DNA of 64,000 bases from NCBI GenBank assembly GCA_958510875.1, contig OY294070.1, positions 21,319,631-21,383,630 of the forward strand, written 5' to 3'. The notes under the pieces were generated by a model. The model had not been told where the DNA came from and did no database searches. It saw only the letters and a program-made list of their open reading frames with translations. This DNA is from Endomychus coccineus. Taxonomy: Eukaryota; Arthropoda; Insecta; Coleoptera; Endomychidae. Within the stretch, counting starts at the first letter, position 1. Each line of letters opens with the position of its first letter. A program made the position numbers and the translations under genes. This document shows, one piece after another, positions 44,709-54,685 of this stretch.

Positions 44709-45551
44709 ATTAACCCTATTCTCAACACCTTTTTAAGGTAATTTTTAATTTATCAAAAAATGGAAATTAAGCCATCAAATTGGGTTCTAGGAAGTTTTTC
44801 GCGTCGCTGAACACGAATCCGAGCTCATTTCCTAGGAAAATTCATTCAATGGACGGAAAATCGGTGGAATTTGATCATTTTCACGGGATTAGAGGTCGAG
44901 AAAAACCAGGTACATTCTCAGGAAACTGTGGAAAACCCGAGGAGAAAATCTTCCCACGTTTTCGAAATTATCGTCTTATAGGACCCTATAGGGGTTTTTC
45001 TGATTTGCTGATTTTGAATTTGATAATTGAAAAGTTAAAAATATCATTTTCTGGAGAAACGAGGAAAATTTTACAATAAATCCTCCTTTTTTTTTGATGT
45101 TGTTGAGTGCCGTGTTGAGTTACGTTTATATTTTCGATTTCCATGCTGAATTACAAAAATTAAAAGTAATGCAAGAAAATCAATTATTTGAAAATTCCGG
45201 AAAAATTACAAGGAAAAACACTCTAACGTTATCGAAATTACCGTGTGATAAGTCACTATAGGTTTTTTTATGCAAGTTTATAACTGTTTATTTAAAGCTA
45301 CAATATTACTTGTATTTTTTAAATTTTACTACTTTTTCCACATAATCCTAATGTTATTTATAACGTTATTGATATCAGATTCGTTATCAGCGACCGAATT
45401 TAACCGATTTTCTGTCCATTGAATGAATTTTCCGGGAAAATGATTAGTGTTCAGCGACCCAAAAAATCTCCTAGAACCCATTTTGTAGGCCTAATTTTCA
45501 TTTTTGATAACTTGAAAATTATCTTTAAAAGGGTGTTGAGAATAGGGTTAA
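44709..45551. mobile_element. 0.84-kb element with long inverted ends
   Basis: The left end TTAACCCTATTCTCAACACC (about 44709) is matched in reverse by GGTGTTGAGAATAGGGTTAA at about 45551. Inward matches include GGGTTCTAGGA, GTCGCTGAACAC, CATTCAATGGACGGAAAATC and the poorly kept middle. Arms are about 170 bp. The interior has no convincing frame. Its GTCGCTGA..AC and ACCC-rich style resembles the 14-16 kb element, though not enough to call them one family. Confidence 0.65.
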
Positions 45552-45602
45552 ATATGGATATGGAGGTTATTGGGGGGAAATTGAAGTGTCCCTCAGTGGT
45601 AA

Positions 45603-46195
45603 CCACGGTCATATATACAGGTCTGGGAAATCGAGGCTGTTTCCTTTGTGAGAAGTGAATCCGCGAAGCGTCATCTGTTGCGTAGTACTAAAAGGGTGGC
45701 GCATTAGTCGAGGGATGTTCTCTGGCAACTGTCATTGTTGACTTGTAAACACAAAGAATACAGGCGTTTTCAGGGAAAAATGACGAAACCGTGCATTATG
45801 CCGAAATGCAAAACGGGGTACAAAAGTGTAAGGCAGAACACTTCTGCTTTTAAAGTGCCGAAAGATACGTAAATGCGAAAAAAGTGGATGCTTGCGATTC
45901 CGGAAAGAAATCGTTTCAACGAGTTCTTTTATGTGTGCGAGCATGTATAACGAAAAAGGGAAAGTTATTTTTGAGGTGACTAATACATTTTGACAAGAAT
46001 AACAGTTCTATTTCTCTCTCAAATCAGAATAGTAAATATTGCGTTACGAGAAACATTATTTTACTTGATAATGTGATTGTTGCCATACATCGATCCATGC
46101 GCCAGCTGGTGGCTGAGCGAGAGACTACGAGTTTGGCGACATGTAAGAGACTCAAGTCAAACATAGAGTTCTCAGACCTGTATATACACCCATGG
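45603..46195 (+). mobile_element. P-like element remnant with inverted ends
   Basis: CCACGGTCATATATACAGG with TCTGGGAA at 45603-45629 pairs with TTCTCAGA and CCTGTATATACACCCATGG at 46169-46195 (about 22 of 27 positions). Between them is a THAP-finger coding remnant. P-family transposases begin with a THAP domain, so this is best read as an internally deleted P-like element. I could not see an 8-bp target duplication. Confidence 0.6.
45780..45990 (+). pseudogene. THAP zinc-finger domain remnant
   Basis: From the ATG at 45780: MTKPCIMPKCKTGYKSVRQN, then SAFKVPKDT, an in-frame TAA, MRKKWMLAIPERN and FYVCEH. This gives C-x4-C at the start, the FKVPKD and W motifs, and the C-x2-H-type end of a THAP DNA-binding finger, in the right spacing for the ~90-residue domain. 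A one-base shift after CEH restores YNEKGKVIFEVT. GAG|GTGACT near 45972-45980 could be an old splice donor. No transposase core follows. THAP proteins bind DNA; in P-like elements the domain recognises the transposon ends. Confidence 0.75.
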
Positions 46196-46490
46196 TAATA
46201 ACGAATGACCTTTAAAGTCCATAGAACATAATGCAAAAAGAATTTTTCCGATTAGACTTACTGCAGAAAAACTAGTTATTCCCCCAGCTTATTGACTGAA
46301 CTATGGGAAAAACAAGGACTATAAGAACCGCCACCACTAGGGCTCTAAAGGGTTTTGGAGGAGCTCGTCTCGTAAATCTCAACATCAGAATATTGGTTGA
46401 GGTCTGGACTAGACAGGCGGCTCGCTAAAGCTCTTGATCGGCTCATTCGAAAGACGGAGTGACCATAGCGAACGACGCCATTCCCCCTTC
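46196..46490. repeat. Sequence shared with 50.33-50.50 kb
   Basis: The part 46425-46520 (CTCTTGATCGGCTCATTCG.., CCATAGCGAACGACG.., CTCACTCATTCC.., CAACCCTTTGGACATAT) resembles 50390-50490 (TCTCGATCGGATTATGC, GCATAACGAACGAAG, CTTAACCCTTTTGGCATAT). It is a dispersed repeat of unknown type. Confidence 0.4.
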
Positions 46491-46499
46491 CGACTCACT

Positions 46500-47215
46500 C
46501 ACTCATTCCCTCTCAACCCTTTGGACATATACTCACTTGCTCTTTCTTCCACAACTCTTCGAAGTGCGCAGTGCACTTTTGCTGGGAATAATTGTATAGC
46601 AGCTTCTGATTTTAACATAACAAATATCTTCCCACAGGGAATGGTTGAATCCAAATGTGATTTTTTTTTAAATAATTTGACTACACGAGAGGGAAACCTA
46701 TAATGATCGAAGAACATAGTGTGAGCCAGCGGTGAAATGTTGGGAGAGGAGGAAGGTATTCGTATTCTCCTTGAAGGTTTGGAGGTTATGGGCATAGGGG
46801 AAGACCTCACTAGGTGAAGAGTTCTACAACTTCGCTGCTCGATAAAAAAATGAAGTGCAGGTCTCTAGTCCACCTATCTAGAATCTCTCGTGGTGAAACA
46901 AGATTTCTGATGAACACCGACCATGGAAATATATATAGAAAAGGGAGAGATCTTTGACCTTTCTACGATATTCTAGAGAGATCAATCAACTGGTAAGTAT
47001 GACATCATCAATCAAACGAATAGCTCTTTTCTGGATAGAATTCAAGAGCTTCAGCTTATGTTTGGGAGCCGAACTCCAAACATGTGGACAGTACTACAAG
47101 ACAAATTGAAACTGTGCTTTGAAGCTTATGAGGAGCTGCTGGGATGTGTAAAGTAGCTCTTGACGGTTTTCGCAATGGACATCACATGATCGTCCCATGA
47201 GCTGTTGTTATTGAA
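46500..47215 (-). pseudogene. Non-LTR ORF2 C-terminus, VFSRKADSTIPN family
   Basis: Reading down from 47200 (minus strand): SWDDHV-like start, STVSICLVVLSTCLEFGSQT in a broken frame, then KALEFYPEKSYSFD-type residues equal to LL.SIQKRAIRLIDD in family members, followed by LIDLSRIS.KGQRSLPFLYI and FPWSVFIRNLVSPREILDRW. This is the thumb region and C-terminus after the RT. The frame 46810-46499 continues it (SSPMPITSKPSRRIR.., VVKLFKKKSHLDSTIPCG) but no longer clearly matches. DNA similarity to 51700-51860 supports the family call. Confidence 0.6.
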
Positions 47216-48075
47216 TTATTACAGCTTTATTAAACAACGGACAATTCGGCACGTTGTGGAACAGAAAGAATTTGTTGCAGAAAAGGTACATAATTGTATA
47301 GAAAACGATGTGCTCTAAACATTTGTACATACAATTTCAAAACGATAAACAAATGATTTATTGGGAACAAAAATGATTTTATCAAATTGTTTTTCGATTG
47401 AGGCATAAAAAATGTACTTTCATTTGATAGTATGAAACACGTTTTTGTAAGGAATATTTTTCACCATTTTTGAGGGACAGAACTTATGAGCAAAAACTGA
47501 TTCACCCCTTCGATTCAGGATGGTGTTGATAGCTCCTCATGATACCCCACATGCACACAAAATTTCAAGCTGCTGGATGTTTATTCATAGAAAAAGTAGA
47601 ATAATTGGAATGGGATGTGTAATAATGCAATGTAAAGTTCAACTTTCCACAAAAGATGCTGCAAAGCTGATTACGCTCACTATCGCTCACCAGACTAACT
47701 CACGTGTTTCGTAGGTTACTCTCTTATAAAATAAAAAATGAAACTAACATATAACAGAAAGTAGAACAAAGCGTTGACCTGGACTAGGGCGTGGTGAGGT
47801 AGCTCAGCTCGTAAACACGGTAACAAACAACTCAATAAATCGAATCAGGAAGTTTTCAGATTTTTGCACGAATAAATCAACATTGTGAAGTAGATAATGT
47901 ATCTGCACTATGCGAGTGAAAAACTTCTAACGTTCTATTTGTTATCCTAGTGTAATATCTACATATAATATGTAAAGAAAGTTTTACATAGTTTTACTTA
48001 AAACTACTTCATATGTTTATTATGTGCAGTACATGAATTTTTTGTATACTTATGCCCATTCAGTCTTTCATCGAA
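47216..48075. other. No gene recognised
   Basis: AT-rich. A segment near 47795-47830 (GTGAGGTAGCTCAGCTCG) faintly resembles a tRNA A box, but no B box or stems follow. Confidence 0.45.
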
Positions 48076-48077
48076 GT

Positions 48078-48430
48078 TTTGGGAAGATTGGCCGATGTAT
48101 ACTTCCACAATCTTTACAAGGGATGGAAATACGGACGTACCTTTTAAAAAGATTACCCATTCTTTATATTTCATCCCTTGTAAAAATTGTGGAAAAGTAT
48201 ATTTCGGTCAATCTCCCCAATACCTTGATAAAAGATTCAATGGGCATTAATATACAAAAAATTCATCCACTGCACTTAGTAAGATACAAAGCATTCAATG
48301 TTGAAATTAATAATGATGAACGTTTGATATTAGAAAGTATCCGAATTGAAAGAAACAATTGTATTAAAAATAAAATTGATTCTAATCTTTCTAAACTTTA
48401 TAATAATCTGATTCAAACTTAACCAAATTC
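48078..48430 (+). pseudogene. Penelope GIY-YIG fragment with inverted duplication
   Basis: Plus strand about 48160-48240 encodes IPCKNCGKVYFGQSPQYLDK.., the start of the PLE GIY-YIG domain (C-x2-C-G-x-V-Y-x-G-Q). Directly upstream, 48078-48130 is the same segment in the opposite orientation (TTCCACAATCTTTACAAGGG against CCCTTGTAAAAATTGTGG), with about 37 bp between. Downstream frames continue, broken, to about 48430. Only the endonuclease start is left and it is not functional. Confidence 0.65.
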
Positions 48431-48925
48431 AGATATTTTGAGTTAACATTTTCTGTTGTCTATTTAATTAACTAAACAGATAATGTTTTTTCTGACATTG
48501 TTACATTTCTGACAGTGACAGTTTTGGAATAAAAACTTCAAAAAAACTTAAAGTTGATACGTTATTAGTGATAGAAATGAAATGTAAATCGTAGAATGAG
48601 TCATTCATAAAATAATCAAGAGTTATATTTGGATTTGTAAATCATAGTTCCAATGTTTTCTGGTTACAGACGCATTTCATTAATCAAAGTCATGAATTCT
48701 TTTCTAAATTACATGGAAACATTAATTAACATAACACTTTTTGCTAAAGATATACATAAAATATCCAAACGTCAAAATATGCCAGAGAAAATCTCAAACT
48801 CAGTCGAATAGAATTTCCACAAGATCTGAATCGAACAATCATTACCCCCCTATCTGGTGATATTGGCAATGTTAATACTTATTCTCAAATCAATTCGGAT
48901 TTCATGAAAAAAAAGTAATGAAGGT
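48431..48925. other. No gene recognised
   Basis: AT-rich, no motif seen. Confidence 0.45.
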
Positions 48926-48930
48926 GCATT

Positions 48931-50215
48931 ATGATGCATGCGTGGAGGGCGCCAAAGGTGGTATCTACAAAGACAGGGCGAGAGTCTTACGCCCAGCCAA
49001 AATCTCTCCGTTCGATCAGTCGAACATCGTTGCTTTTTAAAACTGTAAAGAAACTGATTAACAGGCATGTAAGGGAACGAACTCTTATGAGAATCACCTA
49101 TTGTAACCAGTATGCCTATCAAACTGGAAAATTCTGCGAAATGGCGGTATACCAGCTGATACAGAGGACAGAGACATCCCAACGGCTGCGATGGAAAGAC
49201 TGTTGGAGCCGCTGGAGCTCGTCGTTTAGGCAAGGAAAGGCAGGCCAAAAAAACCGAAGCATTCTTGGATTGCTTGGATCACCTGGGCCATTGAGAATGA
49301 AATCCAACAGGATGAAGGTTCACAGCACTTCCTTACCGTTCATTATTCAAACCTTGAACGTGGAGGAGAACACTGGGCGCATTCTTCATAAGATACCAGG
49401 GAATTGCGTATTGTTCACAAATGGCACCGAGACCGAAAAAAGTATATGTACTGGAATAGTCGAGACAAAGGACCAAAGAGTAAGAATCTTTGAACCTAGG
49501 GAACACTCGCGACAGAATTTCAAGCAAAAATTCTAGCAATCACAACATGTGCTCGAATTAAGAGGCAGAGAGGCTATGGGAATAGACAAATCATAACCAT
49601 AGCGAGCAATTTAGGAGTGCAGAAGGTACTGGAGTCACACAATCACCTAACAATGTGTACTCAATTCGTAAAGGAGCTAACGGTACTAGTAGAGAACACC
49701 AATAGAGTTGCACTATACGAGTGCAACATGTCACAGCGAAATCTGTAATCCAAACATGGCTCGAGGCAGATCACCAGCCTATTGAATAGAACTGCCCCGT
49801 ATGCCGCATTCCAAGCGACTAATGGGAGTTCTCCAGCAGCAACGAGTGAAAAATTTACTGACGTTGAGCATCAACACGCCCCATGCAACAAACATCTCTG
49901 CACGATGAGTCTGGTAGATCAGCCCACATGCAGGAGTTGCGGCGTGGAAGAAGAGATACCCACGCACCTGCTGTGTCAGTGCACGACATACGCGGTTGGT
50001 CATCGGACGATAAAACTACACCCGAGGAGATCAGAAGTATCCCCTACATCAGGCTACTGAATTTCATAGGATACACCCGACTGATGAGGAGATAGGAATA
50101 TGCGAGGGCACAATAAGACAATGACCGCAGTTCAGTGGGGCTCCCTATGAAGGAAGAAGAACCAACCTCAGGGAGGAGGGGTTTTAGTCGGTAAATATCC
50201 GACACACCCGGGGGC
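48931..50215 (+). pseudogene. RNase H-type (R1/LOA-like) non-LTR retrotransposon
   Basis: The open frame 48931-49536 begins in RT motif 1 (KTGRESYAQPKSLRSIS, then LLFKTVKKLINRHVRERTLM, NQYAYQTGKFCEMAVYQLI), then jumps across a deletion to an RNase H start (CVLFTNGTETEKSICTGIVE; the canonical TDGS is TNGT). Further on, RIFEPREHSRQNFKQKF.QSQ is the second RNase H strand. From 49780 comes the end: ATSEKFTDVEHQHAP.. and C-x2-C-x8-H-x3-C-x-C (TCRSCGVEEEIPTHLLCQC), the finger seen at the C-terminus of this group. The RT palm, with FADD, is missing. The 3' UTR seems to end around 50215 in a G/C-rich stretch. Clearly defective. Confidence 0.75.
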
Positions 50216-50224
50216 ACGGGCCCC

Positions 50225-50500
50225 CGAGGCGTCTCTGTGAGATTTCCCCTCCTCTGGTTATTGAAACCTCTAATGTTTGGTGAAACGTTGGCATCAAGTT
50301 GTTCTATTGTGACGCGGAATCCATCCGGAAGCCAAGAAATTTCAAGATTAGCTAACCGCGGAATTTTACTATTCAAGACTACGGCTCGCGGTCTCGATCG
50401 GATTATGCTGGAAACGGAATGAGCATAACGAACGAAGTCTTCCATCCTTTCGGCTTCATTACTCACTTCGTCTTAACCCTTTTGGCATATGGGAAGCGTA
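50225..50500 (+). repeat. Penelope 3'-end segment
   Basis: GGTGAAACGTTGGCATCAAG and TTGTGACGCGGAATCCATCC match the PLE 3' end at 60246-60300, same strand. The hammerhead's first box (CUGANGA) is not recognisable here, so only the GAAAC...GUU half remains. No coding part is attached. The last ~100 bp is shared with 46425-46520. Confidence 0.5.
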
Positions 50501-51695
50501 CTGACCGACATCCTAGTATTAATATCGAATAAAGAACCTGAATATAGAGAATATATCCATATAGGTATCTAATTCCCAGTTAGAAAGAGGAACATTTGTT
50601 GAACTTGGCTTCACATTTTCTGTGCCAAACAAAATCATACAAAAATTTAGTTTCATTCGATTCAGCTTTACGAGACTTTTCATATCAAATAAGATAGCTT
50701 TGTCAGGATTTTCGCAAAAACCGTATGTTTACACTCCAAAGAATTGGTTTCATGAATGTGCTTTTTTCACTGAATATGAAACTAGACGATCAAAAAGAAA
50801 TTAAATGAGTGTTGTATAAATATTATACCAAGCACGTGTTTCGAATATAACCAGTTTCGGAGAAATCAAAAGTAAACAGGATTGTGCATGATGCGAAAAT
50901 GCTATTAGACGCTAGAGTGACGATTCCACTCGATATGCGTAAAACAAGATGATGTACAGAATCGAATATCTCACGCCGAGTTGGCATCAAAGTAAGATAG
51001 TTCAAACGGCGATAATTCGATAGCTCACGTTTCTTTGATGTTAAAGTGTGTAAATATTATGAAGCGAGGATTTATTAACTTTTAGATTTTGCTGAAATAA
51101 GTAATAACGTTAAAGTTACAGAGTATAATTTCTAGGAAATTGCATTTTGAAAATTAAAGTGCATTATTTTCTTATTATTAGAATACCTTCATCCTACATT
51201 TAATTCTACTAGGTAGAACTCAAAAATAATGTTTTCAGTAGATAGAAACTATTTTATTAGTCTAGGAGCCAGAGCGATATTGATGGTCTGAACATTAACC
51301 CGATGACACTATAGTTTATCGTCAGAGGACGGTTCAATGACCAATTCATCTCACATACTTAATTTTCGCCGGCTGCTAGATCTCGAGATACAGCCCTTGC
51401 AAATTTTTCATTTTTTGACTGGAGATTAACCCTTTTCAAGTTGCGGTTACTTGAAAAGTATGCCATTCTTATTCACTTCCACCATATGCCATCATTTTTT
51501 AATGTGTCCATTTATCAGGCTGACCAGTTAAAATTGGACCGAAAACGGACTGCAAATTAACCCTCCCAAACCTGGTGGAAAATGTTCATTGGTGTTGGCA
51601 ATTGTTAAGATACCCACCCTATGCCATCAAAAGTTATCGATCTATTTTCGAGTGATTGGCAATTATTTGGACCAACAATGTTTTTTTTTCTCATT
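50501..51695. other. No gene recognised
   Basis: AT-rich. Short frames (50622-50804 and 50823-51005) show no motif. Confidence 0.45.
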
Positions 51696-51699
51696 TTGT

Positions 51700-52095
51700 G
51701 GCTAAACCATGGAAATATCTATAGGAAAGGGACAGATCTCCCACCTTTCTACGATGTTCTAGAGAAGTCAATAAACTCGTTAGTGTGACATCATCAATCA
51801 AACGAATATCTTTTTTCTGTGAACAGTACCCAAGGACTGGAGGAAATGCTGGGATGGAAAATAGCTCTTAGCACAGAATGTGAAACGGTTTGCGCAATGG
51901 GCCCACATGATCATCCCACGAGAGGGTGCTGTTAGTGGTGATCCCGAGCATTGCTATGGGGGACTCCGTAGGAAAAGTTGTACCTGACCTAATCATATTT
52001 GGGATTGTGGAATCCGCCTTCTTGGAGAAGACGCAAGCTTGAGTTTTGGATGCATTTAACCCTACTAGTTGGATAATTCGCACTAAATAATGGTT
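51700..52095 (-). pseudogene. RT fragment, VFSRKADSTIPN family
   Basis: The minus-strand frame 52101-51868 reads LNASKTQACVFSKKADSTIP, then SPIAMLGITTNSTLSWDDHV, the segment after the FADD box; LGITTN..LSWDDH is the usual strand leading to the thumb. Below 51868 the family continues, frame-broken, to about 51700 (matching 46900-47000). The RT palm and the finger end are absent. Confidence 0.75.
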
Positions 52096-52189
52096 ATTCA
52101 TCCCAAATAATGACTAAATTAATCAACCGTAAACAACAAAACAACATTTACATCAGTATACACTCAAAAATTATAATTCAAGAAGAAAA

Positions 52190-52400
52190 AAGAATTTGGA
52201 ACATTATGACTTAAATATTGCATTTGAACCGTATTCCAAAATAGGACATATCTTATTCAATAATAATTTATATAGGACAGGACCCTCATTTTCTATTAGG
52301 TTTAATGAACATGAAAAATGCTTCAGGCCTTCAAAAACTGGAATCTTTGGAAATTTAGAAACACAAAAACAATATTCCACTTCATAATGATCATATGGAC
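52190..52400 (+). pseudogene. Penelope GIY-YIG fragment
   Basis: The frame 52196-52387 contains TGPSFSIRFNEHEKCFR.., the segment after GIY-YIG with the conserved arginine and histidine (R-F-x-E-H), then KTGIFGNLETQKQYST where a histidine-containing block is expected. No GIY or YIG motif remains upstream. It is a scrap of a third PLE lineage or a diverged copy. Confidence 0.45.
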
Positions 52401-52409
52401 CTAATTTAT

Positions 52410-54015
52410 TCATAATTGCGTGAAGCTATTCAATGTGTTTATTCCATGAACTACTCTATCTTCTATTTTATTATCTGCAATTACCAAGTAAATCTTCATT
52501 ATTAGAATTTGATAACCCATCATGTGATCCTATGGTAATAATCCTCTAGATTCATGAATGACCGACTACAAAAATCCTTTGCTAACCATCGTCACTTATG
52601 TATAGCTGAAGTTATGTACCTATTTAGATTGTATAATAATGATATTTCCCCAGGTATGAATTATATGTAAATTCTTGCTGTAACAATTTCACTGATTTAT
52701 ATCAGCTTTCTACATAAACACAAATTTTAAAAATCATAAAGTAATGAGTAGAAATTTGCAAGTGCTTAATTATATGATTTTTTATAAATTTGACTTGATA
52801 ATTGAACGTCTGTTCTATGATTTAAAGATTCCGAGTCGCGTTTTATGTGAATAATCTACAGGATAAATATTTTAATAATTGCTTTAGACAAAATAACAAC
52901 ATTTTCATAATCGAACTGACGGTTACAATCAAAATATGATTAACAAGGCAATGGAATCTTCCGAGTTTTTGATTTTATTGCTATACTTATGACCATACAT
53001 TCTTTTTTATAAATATTGTTCAGAGATTCCTGTACAAGTCCCATCGCAATATATTCGATTCAATTTATATAGCGAGTGGCTTCCTTTACTTTAGGTATCA
53101 ACGGTTTTAGATTTGAAAAATATTTACAAACACCATTAGTAGGTTTATGCGCCACATTTATGTCATTCTTTTTCAAACATTTCTAAGTTCCGTCTGAGGT
53201 TTCCGTAACGTATGATAACTATTTTCATATGATGTACGGTTTTATTGCATTTATCCGCCTTCAATATTAATATCTGAGTGTTAGCATCTAAGAAGTCTTT
53301 AGTCTTTTTTGTATGATAGTTGAAACGATTTTTTATGCCTAATTTTATGTGTAATGAACGGTCAACAAGTTATTCACAGAGTGTTCAAAATTCATTATAT
53401 TTTTGAACAATTTCAAACCTCCAAAATAATTTTTTTTTCGAATAGAAATTGTTTTCTCTAATATAGGAGTAATTTTATATTGGAATTCCAAAAAAAAAAT
53501 GTAATTCGTTAAATGTGGATACATACCATTGCTAAGAAAAATTCCAATATGACTTTTATTAAAATATTCAAATACAATAATGTATTATTATTTGTGAAAA
53601 CCATTACAGCTGATATTTTATCAAATTAAACGATATGGACAGAAGATGTCGAATACACAATGAACGATATCCGTATTTCATCCTCCAAATGTAATGAAAG
53701 GGAACGGTGACTTTTTGTTTCGAAATGTAGGCATCATACTGGGGACCCAATTGAATAGATGACTTTGAAGAAGGACATGACGAGAATGCGTCAGTTAACA
53801 GATGAACCAATCTAAACGTAATGTACTCCGATAAAGATTCATGAGCTCTCATTGTGAAGTGACATGTTTTTAGCAGGAATGAAGTAATTACAATAGATCA
53901 TGCATCAGCAAAACAGAGATCCAACATTGCAGCGAACCATTTTTTTGTTCTCCGATCTATTCGCAAATTGATTACAAGGCTTTGGGATAATAATTGTATA
54001 TCTTGAATGGTAGAC
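52410..54015. other. No gene recognised
   Basis: 1.6 kb of AT-rich DNA. The minus frame 53604-53852 has no motif I can name. Confidence 0.45.
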
Positions 54016-54017
54016 TT

Positions 54018-54296
54018 CTGCGGATAGCTAATCTTGAAAATTATTGGCTTCCGGATGAATTACAAGTCACAATAGCACAACTTGATGCCGACGCTCCGGC
54101 AACCATTACAGGTGACATCGTCAGGGCAGGCTTGAGGCTTGAACTGAGCCTTTATTCCGGTGGTTGAGTCCATTTTTGCACCTGACCCTGCCGTTATGTA
54201 ATCATGAGCGAAGTGGAATTTTCGAGGATGTGTTTCCAAATGTTGGGAAGGTAATATCCTGAATCACGATTAAGATTATTCCGATGTTTTAGAATT
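54018..54296 (-). pseudogene. Penelope 3' part, left of nested insertion
   Basis: Minus strand, matching 58313-58625: 3' UTR with a hammerhead-like segment (CUGACGA at 54124-54118, but GGAG instead of GAAA), the stretch encoding ..GYYLPNIW..ILEN.., and the start of LNRD.. up to ATTTCTATC at 54288-54296. There it is cut by the 3' end of the RNase H-type element. The frame continues at 57579-57755. Confidence 0.75.
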
Positions 54297-54685
54297 TCTA
54301 TCATCATCATCACTTGAGGGGAGGGGGCTTAGCCCCCAAATACACTTGGGCCACTTAGTTGGACCCATTGTGCGCCCCGTGGTCAGGAGCCTATTCTATT
54401 CTAGCAGGTTTTGTCGCCTGCCAGAAACCCAGAATATTGCCAATGCTGGCTTTCACGAGTTCTTCTGGGAGCTGTTTTAATTCTCCGAAGTGTCGAAGCC
54501 TGAGAGAAGCCAATGCTGGGCATTCCAACAGGATGTGAAAGGCTGTTTCCTCCGCCTCTCTGCATTTCCTACATATTGGATCATTTGTCATGTTCGATGA
54601 GACTACAGTGACCGGTTAGGAATTCAGTCATCTCTCGGATGTCCCTTCTGTTCAGAGAAAGAAGTTTCGTTGAAAGCTTAGGCAT
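54297..54685 (-). pseudogene. RNase H-type element, 3' part (outer insertion, left half)
   Basis: Starts with the (CAT)n tail right at the PLE break, then a 3' UTR and, on the minus strand, the frame 54591-54391: MTNDPICRKCREAEETAFHI, then LLECPALASLRLRHFGELKQ, ending KPARIE. The C-x2-C...H-x4-C finger is complete here. At about 54685 (AGCTTAGGCAT) the element is broken by a Jockey/CR1-like insertion; its RNase H domain continues at 56990-57577. Confidence 0.85.

Noticed and set aside
47795..47870. tRNA-like start (GTGAGGTAGCTCAGCTCG)
   Set aside because: Only an A-box-like word; no B box at the right distance and no cloverleaf stems.
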